From Gemmatimonadaceae bacterium (GTDB lineage Bacteria; Gemmatimonadota; Gemmatimonadetes; Gemmatimonadales; Gemmatimonadaceae), in assembly GCA_040882285.1 (NCBI GenBank), contig JBBEBQ010000024.1, forward strand, positions 1-63,770: a DNA stretch of 63,770 nucleotides, written 5' to 3'. Position numbers and translations under genes: made by a program. Positions 34,546 to 43,296 of this stretch are shown here, piece by piece. The notes under the pieces were generated by a model. It had not been told where the DNA came from, searched no databases, and was given only the letters and a program-made list of their open reading frames with translations. How positions within the stretch are numbered: the stretch's first letter is position 1; every line of letters starts with the position of its first letter.

Positions 34546-34571
34546 AAAGCCGGCCTGTGGCCGGCTTTTTT
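34546..34571. terminator. Strong rho-independent terminator
   Basis: AAAGCCGGCC, loop TGT, then GGCCGGCTTTTTT: a 10-bp perfect stem with a U-tract on the plus strand, 39 nt after the histone-like stop. An A-rich left flank gives a weaker T-tract on the minus strand, so it may also end the ATP-grasp transcript arriving from the right. Confidence 0.93.
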
Positions 34572-34573
34572 CA

Positions 34574-35557
34574 TTAGCGGGAATAGCGGGCGGTGGACAG
34601 CTCGATGATCTTCTCGATGAGCTGGTCGTATTGCAGCCCCGACTGCGCCGCCGCCCGCGCGAACTCGCTGCCCGCCTCGAGGTAGCAGTTCGGGTTCGCC
34701 TCGATTACGTAGATCTCGCCCGCGTCAGTGACGCGGAAATCGATACGCGCGTAGTCGCGCAGACGCAGCGCGTTGAAGGAATCCACCGCGATCTGCTGCA
34801 TCGCCCCGATCAGCTCCTCGCCGACGTCCGCCGGGAACACCGACTTGGTGCCGGCGAACTCGGCGCCGGATTCATCGCCCTCGTCGCCCCACTTCGCGGC
34901 CCAGCTCGCGATGCGCGGCTTGTCCGCGGGGAAGCCGGAGAAATCGAGCTCGATCACCGGAAGTGCTTCCGGACTGGAGTTGCCGAGCACTCCCACGTAA
35001 AACTCGCGCCCCTCGATGAATTGCTCCGCGAGAACCGCGGACTGGTATTCCGTCTGCAGCGAGCTCATGGTCTCGAGCAGCTCCTTCACGTCGCGCACCA
35101 CCGACTTGCCGGTGATGCCGAGCGACGCGTCCTCCTGCGGCGGCTTGACGATGAGCGGGAACTCGACGTCGCCTGCCCAATCCACGGCGCCGCGGAAAAC
35201 CGTCGCGAACTTCGGCGTGAGGATGCCGTGGAACGACAGCACCTTCTTGGTCAGCGTCTTGTCGCCCGCCACGATAAGCCCCGCCGGACTCGAGCCAGTG
35301 TAGCGCAGGTCGAGCAGGTTGAGCAGCGCCGCCACGTTGGATTCGAGCGCGCTGCGGCCGCCGAACGACTCGCACAGGTTGAACACCAGGTCGGGCGGCG
35401 TCTGGGCCAGCGCCGTCACCACGGGCTGCACCTTGTCGTCCACGACGATCCGCGACGGCTCGTGCCCGAGTCGCGCAAGTGCGCCCTCGATCTGCTCGAG
35501 CACAGGATCCAGCGGGTGCTCGAGCGCGTCCTGCGTGTGCAGCAGTGTGACCTTCAT
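34574..35557 (-). CDS. ATP-grasp ligase, D-alanine-D-alanine ligase-like
   Basis: 327 residues with a full ATP-grasp fold. An N-terminal pre-ATP-grasp domain has PDLVFNLCESFGGRSALESN. The ATP-binding lysines and loop are in GDKTLTKKVL and FPLIVKPPQEDASLGIT, LAEQFIEGREFYVGVLG follows, and the Mg-binding end is YARIDFRVTDAGEIYVIEANPNCYL. It resembles D-Ala-D-Ala ligase, but housekeeping Ddl genes usually sit with mur genes. Here it overlaps a zinc peptidase gene by 4 nt, downstream of a 50-residue peptide gene. Forming a peptide or amide bond on that peptide is the main inference; a dipeptide ligase is the alternative. Confidence 0.88.
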   Translation of the reverse strand: MKVTLLHTQDALEHPLDPVLEQIEGALARLGHEPSRIVVDDKVQPVVTALAQTPPDLVFNLCESFGGRSALESNVAALLNLLDLRYTGSSPAGLIVAGDKTLTKKVLSFHGILTPKFATVFRGAVDWAGDVEFPLIVKPPQEDASLGITGKSVVRDVKELLETMSSLQTEYQSAVLAEQFIEGREFYVGVLGNSSPEALPVIELDFSGFPADKPRIASWAAKWGDEGDESGAEFAGTKSVFPADVGEELIGAMQQIAVDSFNALRLRDYARIDFRVTDAGEIYVIEANPNCYLEAGSEFARAAAQSGLQYDQLIEKIIELSTARYSR

Positions 35558-36594
35558 TCGCCCGGGTGCTCTCCGGTGAAGTCGTCGGTGTACCGGTAGT
35601 TCATCACGACCGCGGTGCCGAACGCGGTGAGCTCGATGAGGGTGGACGCCTCGCGTCCGCGCACCGCCAGCTGCAGCTGGTCGGCCCGGCCCGCGATCAG
35701 ATCCACGAACTTGCGCACCACCGCCGCCGGCTCGCCGGTCCAGTACGCGATCCGGCTCACGATCTCGCGGCGGTGAGCCCTGATGAACTCGCCCGCGCGC
35801 TCCTTCTCCGGCATCTCCGCGAGCTTGCCGAACAATGTGCGCAGGTCACCATCGAAGATACGGGGATCGCTCACCGGCAGCGGATCGTCCATGTCGCGAT
35901 AGTGCTCCGCGACGGTGTACCGCATGGCGGCGACCGGGAGATCGTCGTCGGTCAGGTCGGGGACCTCCGGCTGCTCCTGTCCGACGTCGCGCATCACTCT
36001 GTCGACGTACTCCAGCTTTCGGAGCGCGCCCCACCCCTCGTACTCCCCGCGCCAATCGATATCCGGTGTGAGCCACACCGCGAACGTCTCCGCGAAATCC
36101 TCGTCGGGGTGCTTCTGCGCGTACCACCCGAGAATGTGCCGGACGTAGTGGTGCGTGAACGGATCGGACCGGTACCGGTCGCGATACGGCCGCGAGTACG
36201 GGCCGAACGTCTCGTGCCAGTCGGCGCGATCGTGCAAGCGGTAGGCGTAGTTGAACGCGTGCCCGGCTTCGTGCCGGAGAAACCGCATCACGTCGTTCTC
36301 GCTCTCGATCTCGAGCGCGAAGTCCTCCTCGATTCGTGCCAGGCGCGGGTCCGCGAGATAGAACGGCACGCCGATCAGCGGGGTGCCGTCAGGGCAGCCC
36401 CACTGGTCGCTGAGATAGACCGGAGGCCGGAACGCGAGACTGCGCTGATCGAGCTCGACGTACAGCTGTGTAACGAGCTTCTCCAGCACGGTGCCCTCGA
36501 GTGAGAGACCGATGTCGGAGATCCGCTGGGAAAGGAGCCGCTCGCGCTCGACGTCCCAGTCGCTGTCAGAGGTCACGAGGTCGCCTATGGGCAA
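35554..36594 (-). CDS. Putative zinc-binding metallopeptidase
   Basis: 346 residues. The zincin motif HExxH-like RHEAGHAFNYAYRLH is present near residue 110, with a downstream Glu in HPDEDFAETFAVWL that would be the third ligand. This fits the putative zinc-binding metallo-peptidase family. No signal peptide is seen, so it probably acts in the cytoplasm. The start is uncertain: TTG 36594 or GTG 36576, neither with a good ribosome site, which suggests low or coupled translation. It overlaps the ATP-grasp ligase by 4 nt. A terminator (36618-36648) lies between it and the upstream peptide gene. Confidence 0.85.
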   Translation of the reverse strand: MPIGDLVTSDSDWDVERERLLSQRISDIGLSLEGTVLEKLVTQLYVELDQRSLAFRPPVYLSDQWGCPDGTPLIGVPFYLADPRLARIEEDFALEIESENDVMRFLRHEAGHAFNYAYRLHDRADWHETFGPYSRPYRDRYRSDPFTHHYVRHILGWYAQKHPDEDFAETFAVWLTPDIDWRGEYEGWGALRKLEYVDRVMRDVGQEQPEVPDLTDDDLPVAAMRYTVAEHYRDMDDPLPVSDPRIFDGDLRTLFGKLAEMPEKERAGEFIRAHRREIVSRIAYWTGEPAAVVRKFVDLIAGRADQLQLAVRGREASTLIELTAFGTAVVMNYRYTDDFTGEHPGE

Positions 36595-36617
36595 TGGTCA
36601 TACCGCCCAAGGATGCG

Positions 36618-36648
36618 AAAAACCCCGTCGCTTCGCACGACAGGGTTT
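36618..36648 (-). terminator. Rho-independent terminator after the 50-aa peptide gene
   Basis: Read on the minus strand: AAACCC, mismatch, GTCG-type stem, 7-nt loop, complementary arm, then five T. The stem is AAACCC/GGGTTT plus GTCG/CGAC with one mismatched pair. It sits between the peptide stop and the peptidase start, so readthrough would give much less enzyme mRNA than peptide mRNA. Confidence 0.8.
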
Positions 36649-36700
36649 GCGGGCTCGTGGATTTGGATCGGCGAGCCGACCCTATCCTATAGTAGTGGCG

Positions 36701-36853
36701 TCAGGCCGCCCGGACCTTGGGGCGTGCCGTCTCCACCGGCGCTGGCCCCCAGACGTACTCGAGGACCACCGGAACCGGCTCGGATCGCTCGCCGCAGGAG
36801 ATGACGATCCCGATCGGCTCGAATGCTTCAGACTTGACACTGGTTTTCTTCAT
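36701..36853 (-). CDS. 50-residue peptide, candidate RiPP-like precursor
   Basis: From the ATG at 36853 to the TGA at 36701. The start is Lys-rich (MKKTSVKSEAFEP), the centre has EPIGIVISCGERSEPVPVV, and the end is EYVWGPAPVETARPKVRAA. It has one Cys, one Trp and several prolines, and no signal peptide or transmembrane helix. An AAGG lies 5-8 nt upstream. It is followed by its own terminator and then by a zinc peptidase and an ATP-grasp ligase on the same strand. Small substrate peptide plus tailoring enzymes is the inferred role; a small regulatory subunit is the alternative. The frame extends upstream to an ATG at 36892, but the internal ATG gives the more natural N-terminus. Confidence 0.6.
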   Translation of the reverse strand: MKKTSVKSEAFEPIGIVISCGERSEPVPVVLEYVWGPAPVETARPKVRAA

Positions 36854-37021
36854 GGCGCCTTGTGGGTGGTGTGTTCGCCCCCATAAAGGCACGCCCGGTG
36901 CCAGGTATGCCGTTTCGATTAAATCCTTGGTGCAAAAAGAGTTAGGCTAAACCGCGCTTTCCTGGGACTCGCCAAAGTGTCGCAAAAGGACACATTTCGC
37001 CCAGGGTGGTGTGTCGAAACG

Positions 37022-37792
37022 CTACGCGACGGCCTTCCGAGCCAGGAAGCTGCGAGCCGTTCCGCTCTCGCGCTCGACCGCCACGGCCCACCCCGAGTAC
37101 CGCGCTCGCAGCTCGTCGACAGTGAGCGAGGCGTCGCCGTTGAGGATGGTCTCGAACAGGTGGACCCCGCCGGCTTTGGTTGCGACCTGCAATGATTCGA
37201 TGACCCGGGTCCGGTCGTGCGGTGTCAGGGCAGACAGACTTTCGCTCGGGCAGACGACGGCCGTGAGAGGTTTGGGCGACCAGCTGCCGAGGTCCGCGAC
37301 GCAGGCGTCGATGCGCGAGTTGAGCCCGGCGGCAGCCGCGGCGGCTATCACGCGGTCGACGCAATCCTCCTCCTCGTTGATCGCCGTCACCGCGAAGCCG
37401 TGCGCGGCGAGATAGATCGCGGCGCGCTCACATTCGGCGCCGGTGACGAGCACGTGCGCGTCGGACCCCGGCCGGATCTCGCGCACGAGCGGTCCGTCCG
37501 GCGCGATGCCCCACGTTTCCGGCTTGCGATACTCGGCCAGTCGCTTGAGCCGCTTGCGCTGCCACGTGCTGTATTTCGGCAGCTTGATTCTGCGCGCGAT
37601 GAGCCGGTCGACTTCAGCGCAGAGCGACAGCTCTTCCGGCTCGTATTGCGCCTGCGAGCGCAGAGCGGCGACGGCTTCGTCGGCGATGCCGAGCAGGGAA
37701 TACCGCGAGACCGAGTCCTTGTAGCGCTCGATCTCGGACTCGACGAACACCTGGTATTCGTGTTTTAGAGAGCGGAGCATGTGCTGGTGCAT
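37022..37792 (-). CDS. SAM-dependent methyltransferase-like protein
   Basis: 256 residues from the ATG at 37792, which has GGAAG 8 nt upstream; a TTG at 37840 is less likely. The N-terminal helical half (MLRSLKHEYQVFVESEIERYKD) leads to a Rossmann-type half: HVLVTGAECERAAIYLAAHG, VTAINEEEDCVDRVI, DACVADLGSW and AGGVHLFETIL. The glycine-rich loop is degenerate (VTGAECER), so SAM binding is not certain. It lies 168 nt upstream of the peptide gene on the same strand and could belong to that locus. No close family is recognised. Confidence 0.65.
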   Translation of the reverse strand: MHQHMLRSLKHEYQVFVESEIERYKDSVSRYSLLGIADEAVAALRSQAQYEPEELSLCAEVDRLIARRIKLPKYSTWQRKRLKRLAEYRKPETWGIAPDGPLVREIRPGSDAHVLVTGAECERAAIYLAAHGFAVTAINEEEDCVDRVIAAAAAAGLNSRIDACVADLGSWSPKPLTAVVCPSESLSALTPHDRTRVIESLQVATKAGGVHLFETILNGDASLTVDELRARYSGWAVAVERESGTARSFLARKAVA

Positions 37793-37858
37793 CGGCGCTT
37801 CCGAAAAATCCAAAGGTAGGACAGTCGGCGGGTGACGCAAGTAAAATAACCGACGACC

Positions 37859-39022
<1,164 letters not shown>

Positions 39023-39088
39023 GAGCGGAAGTTAGCGCGGCAGTCGGCGGGACGCGGTGCGTCGTTTCTTGCACTGGAACGTCAACCG

Positions 39089-39889
39089 ATGCTTCCCGTT
39101 TTCCAATTCGCCGTTGGCGCCGCCGCGGCGCTTCTGCTCATGCGCCAGCGGCGCACTTACACCCAGGCGCTCCGGCTCGGGTCCGCCATGCTCGAGACGC
39201 TGTTGAACGCGATCGACGCGAACGACGAGGATACCGGCCGGCACGTGCGACGCGTCGCTCAATACGCTCTGGAGCTGGCCGATGCCGCGGGGCTTTCCGA
39301 GCACGAGAAGCACAGCGTGGAGCGAGTCGCGCTGTTTCACGACATCGGGAAGATCCACGAGGCGCTGTTCGACATTCTGCACGATACCTCGCGGCTCTCG
39401 CCGGAAGCGCGCCGGGCCGTCGAAACTCATCCCGCGCGCGGCGCCAAGGTACTCGAGCCGCTGCACGCCTTCTATCCAGATCTGCCGGCGGGCGTGCTCG
39501 CGCACCACGAGCGGTGGGACGGGACCGGCTATCCGCGGGGGTTGAAGGGAAGACGCATTCCGCAGACCGCGCGGATAGTGGCGATCGTGGACGCGTTCGA
39601 CGCGATCACGCACGGTCGCCGGTACAGCCGCGCCCTCAGCCTCGCGCGGGCGCGCGAGGCGCTGCTGGCCGGACGCGGCACGCAGTTCGATCCCGATTTC
39701 GTGGATCTATTTCTCTCGCCCATGGTGCAGGAGTGCGTGGCCGACATCAGGCTCGCGCCTGGCGGACGCGGCCGAGCGAGCAACCGGCGCGACGAGCGCG
39801 CTCAGTCCGCGCCGGATCTCATCTTTCGATGGCGGCCCGCAACGCCCGCGCGGCGGCCTCCACGTCGTCGGCGCCGAACAACGAGCTGA
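39089..39889 (+). CDS. Membrane-anchored HD-GYP domain phosphodiesterase
   Basis: 266 residues from the ATG at 39089. One N-terminal membrane segment (VFQFAVGAAAALLLM) is followed by an HD-GYP domain: DTGRHVRRVAQYALELA, FHDIGKI, HPARGAKVLEPL and HHERWDGTGYPRGLKG, with metal-ligand His/Asp and the GYP triad intact. Such enzymes hydrolyse cyclic di-GMP. No input domain fits, so regulation may be by partners. The last 45 residues are Arg-rich, run antisense into thiE (71-nt convergent overlap) and look non-conserved, so the true end may differ. Confidence 0.88.
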   Translation: MLPVFQFAVGAAAALLLMRQRRTYTQALRLGSAMLETLLNAIDANDEDTGRHVRRVAQYALELADAAGLSEHEKHSVERVALFHDIGKIHEALFDILHDTSRLSPEARRAVETHPARGAKVLEPLHAFYPDLPAGVLAHHERWDGTGYPRGLKGRRIPQTARIVAIVDAFDAITHGRRYSRALSLARAREALLAGRGTQFDPDFVDLFLSPMVQECVADIRLAPGGRGRASNRRDERAQSAPDLIFRWRPATPARRPPRRRRRTTS

Positions 39890-40421
39890 CGGCGGCTACT
39901 CCCGCGAGCTCGGGACAGCCGGCCAGCAGCCCGCGCACGTTCGCGGTTGTGATTCCGCCTATCGCGACCGCCGGCACGCCCGCGAGACTCTGCAGCTCGG
40001 CGATTTCCTTCAGCGACAGCGGCTCGCCGGCATCTGTCTTGGATGGCGACGCGAACGCGGGACCTATTCCGACGTAATCCGCGCCGCGCGCCGATGCGAG
40101 CTCGGCGCGCGAGCCGAGCGAAGCGCCGATGATGAAAGACGGCGGCGCGAGCTCGCGGATCGAAGCCACCGGAAGGTCGTCGGAGCCGAGATGCACTCCG
40201 GCCGCGCCGGCCATGATCGCGACGTCCGCCCGGTCGTTGACCACCACCGGTACGGACAGCGTGGACACGAGGTGCCTGACGAGCTCCACGAGCTCGCCCG
40301 ACGAGGTCCGCTTCGCCCTGGCCTGCACCATCGTGGCGCCCCCGCGCACCGCGGCCGCAACGCGCGCAATCCACGCGTCGTGATCCGCTCCCGGCTCGTC
40401 GGTTACCGCGACGAGCCGCAG
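39819..40421 (-). CDS. thiE: Thiamine-phosphate synthase
   Basis: 200 residues if started at CTG 40421, matching the family N-terminus (LRLVAVTDEPG) and length. It joins HMP-pyrophosphate and the thiazole phosphate to give thiamine phosphate. Seen: GGATMVQARAKRTSSGEL, VVVNDRADVAIMAGAAGVHLGSDDLP, IIGASLGSRAEL, ADYVGIGPAFASPSKTD and VPAVAIGGITTANV. There is no ATG, GTG or TTG near this point; the only in-frame ATG is at 40640, deep inside mltG. The codon lies 4 nt after the mltG stop, so coupled initiation at a CTG is possible. No other thiamine gene or TPP switch is nearby. Confidence 0.88.
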   Translation of the reverse strand: MRLVAVTDEPGADHDAWIARVAAAVRGGATMVQARAKRTSSGELVELVRHLVSTLSVPVVVNDRADVAIMAGAAGVHLGSDDLPVASIRELAPPSFIIGASLGSRAELASARGADYVGIGPAFASPSKTDAGEPLSLKEIAELQSLAGVPAVAIGGITTANVRGLLAGCPELAGVAAVSSLFGADDVEAAARALRAAIER

Positions 40422-40425
40422 CGAG

Positions 40426-41445
40426 TCAGCGCTTGCGCGGTCCAGCCGGCGTTCCCGGAGTTTCCGGCGCCGCGCGCGCGCTGGCGGCGGCGCGGCGATT
40501 GCTGTCGGCGCGCAGCATCGCCCGAACCGCGTTGTGCTCGTCGAGCGTGCGGCGGAATTCGTGGTGTCCGTCCGGATACGCCACGAAGTACAGATAGTCC
40601 GCGCTGTCGGGAAACAAAGCGGCGCGCAGGCTCTCGCCACCCGGCGACGAGATCGGGCCCGGCGGAAGTCCCGGGTACTTGTACGTGTTGTACGGCGAGT
40701 CGATCTCCAGGTCCTTGAACGTCACGCGCTCGGCGTGCACGCCGCGGGCGTACTGCACGGTGGGATCCGCCTGCAGCGCCATCCCGATCCTGAGGCGGTT
40801 GTGGTACACGGCCGAGATGATCGGGCGCTCCCGCGGCAGCCGGGCTTCCTCCTCGATGATGGAAGCGAGCGTGACGATCTCGTGTCTGGTCATCGCCAGC
40901 TCCGTGAGACGCGCGTTCCACGTGGAGTCCCACTCCTGCTCGAAGCGCCGCACCATCTCGCTCACCGCGAGCTTGGTGTCGGTCCCTTCCGGAAACGCGT
41001 ACGTCGCCGGGAACAGGTAGCCCTCGAGCGTCGGCGTCGGCACGTCGAGCCGGCGAAGCAGCGCGGTGTCTTTCGCCGCGGCGATGACGGAGTCGGGCGG
41101 TACTTCGAGCGCATTGCCGACGAGGTCGGCGATCTGCGCGAGCGCCAGCCCTTCGGGGATCGTCACGCTGCGCACGAGCCCGCGTCCCCCGACCAGCGCC
41201 TTCATGATCTCGGGCCAGGGCGTGCCGCGCTTCATGAGATAAGTGCCGGGCTTGAGCGAGCGGTCGTTCCCGGCGATGCGCCCGTAGAGGCGAAAGCCGG
41301 TCGAAGTGGAGATCAGCCGCGCGGCCTCGAGCGATTCGGCGGCCACGCGCATCGACGACCCTTCCGGAATCACGACGCGGATCGGCGGCCCCTCGGGGCG
41401 GCTGCAGCCGAGCGCCAGCGCGAGCAGCAGGATGAGGCGAATCAC
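40426..41445 (-). CDS. mltG: Endolytic transglycosylase MltG
   Basis: 339 residues. MltG cleaves nascent glycan strands and sets their length. The YceG-like domain shows SVTIPEGLALAQIADLVG, LEGYLFPATYAFPEGTD, the catalytic Glu region IVTLASIIEEEARLPRERPIISAVYHNRL and the MALQADPTVQYA block, all diagnostic. The N-terminus (LILLLALALGCSRPEG) reads as a lipoprotein signal rather than the usual transmembrane anchor, a mild oddity. It overlaps ruvX by 4 nt. Confidence 0.94.
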   Translation of the reverse strand: MIRLILLLALALGCSRPEGPPIRVVIPEGSSMRVAAESLEAARLISTSTGFRLYGRIAGNDRSLKPGTYLMKRGTPWPEIMKALVGGRGLVRSVTIPEGLALAQIADLVGNALEVPPDSVIAAAKDTALLRRLDVPTPTLEGYLFPATYAFPEGTDTKLAVSEMVRRFEQEWDSTWNARLTELAMTRHEIVTLASIIEEEARLPRERPIISAVYHNRLRIGMALQADPTVQYARGVHAERVTFKDLEIDSPYNTYKYPGLPPGPISSPGGESLRAALFPDSADYLYFVAYPDGHHEFRRTLDEHNAVRAMLRADSNRRAAASARAAPETPGTPAGPRKR

Positions 41446-41861
41446 GACGAGCTTTCCCGCGGCGCGGAATCGAGCGCGTACTGGAGGAGAATCGCGGCCG
41501 ACAGCGAGTCGACGTCGCCCTTCCGGCCCCGCGTGCTTCCGCCCATCTCCCGCACCGTGCGCAGCGCGGCGGCGGTGGTGAAGCGCTCGTCGACGAGGCG
41601 CGTGGGCAGCCCGGTTCGCTTCTCCAGCTCGCTCGCGAGCGCGCGCACCTCGGCAGTGCGCCCGGTCTCGTTCCCGTCGCCGTCGAGCGGCAGGCCCAGC
41701 ACGAACTCTCGCACGTTCAAATCGCGCGCGCGCACGACGATCTCGTTGACCGGCACGCGCTTGCCGCGCCGCCGCGCGATGAATCCCGCGGGCGCCGCGA
41801 TCATCCCGGACGGATCGCTCACGGCGATGCCGATCCGCCGCTCGCCATAGTCTATGCCCAT
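41442..41861 (-). CDS. ruvX: RuvX/YqgF Holliday-junction resolvase-like protein
   Basis: 139 residues from the ATG at 41861. YqgF/RuvX is an RNase H-fold nuclease that acts in rRNA 5'-end processing and has resolvase-like activity. Seen: MGIDYGERRIGIAVSD, VLGLPLDGDG, LVDERFTTAAA and the C-terminal VDSLSAAILLQ. A GGAGGAG 9 nt upstream (minus strand, 41871-41877) supports this start over the ATG at 41891, which overlaps rho. The mltG-yqgF pairing is common in bacteria. Confidence 0.93.
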   Translation of the reverse strand: MGIDYGERRIGIAVSDPSGMIAAPAGFIARRRGKRVPVNEIVVRARDLNVREFVLGLPLDGDGNETGRTAEVRALASELEKRTGLPTRLVDERFTTAAALRTVREMGGSTRGRKGDVDSLSAAILLQYALDSAPRESSS

Positions 41862-41883
41862 CACGCGTCGCTCCTCCGCGGCT

Positions 41884-43161
41884 TCAGCCACCCTGCGCCA
41901 TCTGCGCGAAGAACTCCTGGTTGTCCTTGGTGCGCTTCATCTGCTTGAGCAGGAACTCGATCTGCTCCGCCTCCGGCATGTCCGACAGGAAATTGCGCAG
42001 GAGGAACACGCGGTTGATCTCGGCCTGCGTCAACAACAGCTCCTCCTTTCTCGTGCCCGACTTCAGGATGTCCACCGCCGGAAAGATTCTCCGGTCGGCG
42101 ATCTTGCGGTCGAGCACCAGCTCCATGTTGCCCGTCCCCTTGAACTCCTCGAAGATCACGTCGTCCATGCGCGAACCCGTCTCGACGAGCGCGCTCGCGA
42201 TGATCGTGAGCGACCCGCCACCCTCGATGTTTCGCGCCATTCCGAAGAAGCGCTTCGGCTTGTGCAGCGCCGTCGCCTCGACGCCGCCCGAGAGAATCTT
42301 CCCCGAGTGCGGCGCCACGGTGTTGTGCGCCCGCGCCAGCCGTGTGATCGAGTCGAGCAGAACGACGACGTCCCGCCCATGCTCGACCAACCGCTTCGCC
42401 TTCTCCAGCACCATGTCGGCGACCTGGACGTGCCGGTCGGCCGGCTCGTCGAAGGTCGAACTGATCACCTCCGCGCGAATCGCGGTCGCGATCATCTCGG
42501 TGACCTCTTCCGGCCGCTCGTCTATCAACAGGACGATTATGGTCACCTCGGGGTGATTTTCCGCGATCGCGTTGGCGATTTTCTCGATTAGAATCGTCTT
42601 GCCGGCCCGCGGCGGAGCTACGATGAGCCCGCGCTGTCCCTTCCCGATCGGCGCGATGATGTCGACGACGCGCATGCTGAGATCCCCGTCGCTCGTCTCC
42701 AGCCGGAGGCGCTCGTCAGGGTACATCGGACGCAGGCTGTCGAACGGGACCCGGTCCTTCGCGCGCTCGGGATCGTCGCCGTTGATCTGCTCGACCTTGA
42801 GCAGCGCGAGATATTTCTCCCACGGCTTCGGCGGGCGGACCTGGCCGTACACGCTGTCGCCCGTCCGGAGATTGAACCGCTTGATCTGCGAGGGCGAGAC
42901 GTAGATGTCGTCGGGCCCCGGGAGGTAGTTCCAGGTCTGGCTGCGCAGGAATCCGTAGCCCTCCGGCAGCAGCTCGATGACGCCGTCGCCGCGCAGCGTG
43001 ATCTTCGTGTCGAGCAGACTCTGCTCGATCCGGAAGATCAGCTCCTGCTTGCGCAGCGTGCCGACGTTCAGGATCGCGAGACCGTCGGCCATCTGCTGCA
43101 GCTCCGGCACCGATTTGCGCTTCAAGTCGGAGATGTCGACCTGCGGGGGAGTTGTCGTCAT
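41884..43161 (-). CDS. rho: Transcription termination factor Rho
   Basis: 425 residues. An RNA-dependent hexameric helicase that ends transcription. The N-terminal domain begins [17 protein letters not shown]. The cold-shock-like RNA-binding segment has EGYGFLRS and [21 protein letters not shown]. The ATPase core shows Walker A PPRAGKT, Walker [16 protein letters not shown], the Q-loop region [11 protein letters not shown] and the R-loop [18 protein letters not shown]. Length and motifs are standard. It is separated from the MlaD-like gene by 135 nt. Confidence 0.98.
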   Translation of the reverse strand: MTTTPPQVDISDLKRKSVPELQQMADGLAILNVGTLRKQELIFRIEQSLLDTKITLRGDGVIELLPEGYGFLRSQTWNYLPGPDDIYVSPSQIKRFNLRTGDSVYGQVRPPKPWEKYLALLKVEQINGDDPERAKDRVPFDSLRPMYPDERLRLETSDGDLSMRVVDIIAPIGKGQRGLIVAPPRAGKTILIEKIANAIAENHPEVTIIVLLIDERPEEVTEMIATAIRAEVISSTFDEPADRHVQVADMVLEKAKRLVEHGRDVVVLLDSITRLARAHNTVAPHSGKILSGGVEATALHKPKRFFGMARNIEGGGSLTIIASALVETGSRMDDVIFEEFKGTGNMELVLDRKIADRRIFPAVDILKSGTRKEELLLTQAEINRVFLLRNFLSDMPEAEQIEFLLKQMKRTKDNQEFFAQMAQGG

Positions 43162-43296
43162 GACGAGCGCGAGGCGCTCACGGATTCAGGGGAGGAGATT
43201 CGTCGCGGGGAGGGGAGTCGTGCGGGTACCAGAGGAGGAAGCAGGTTCAGTGCCTCCGAAGCGCCGAACCTACGTCAGCCCGGCGTCGGGGTCAAG

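Noticed and set aside
36717-36950. Plus-strand 77-residue frame over the peptide gene
   Set aside because: No ribosome site; the minus-strand 50-aa frame has a better start, a terminator and operon context.
39819-41445. TPP riboswitch before thiE
   Set aside because: thiE is internal to an overlapping operon with no leader, and no THI-box-like sequence is seen.
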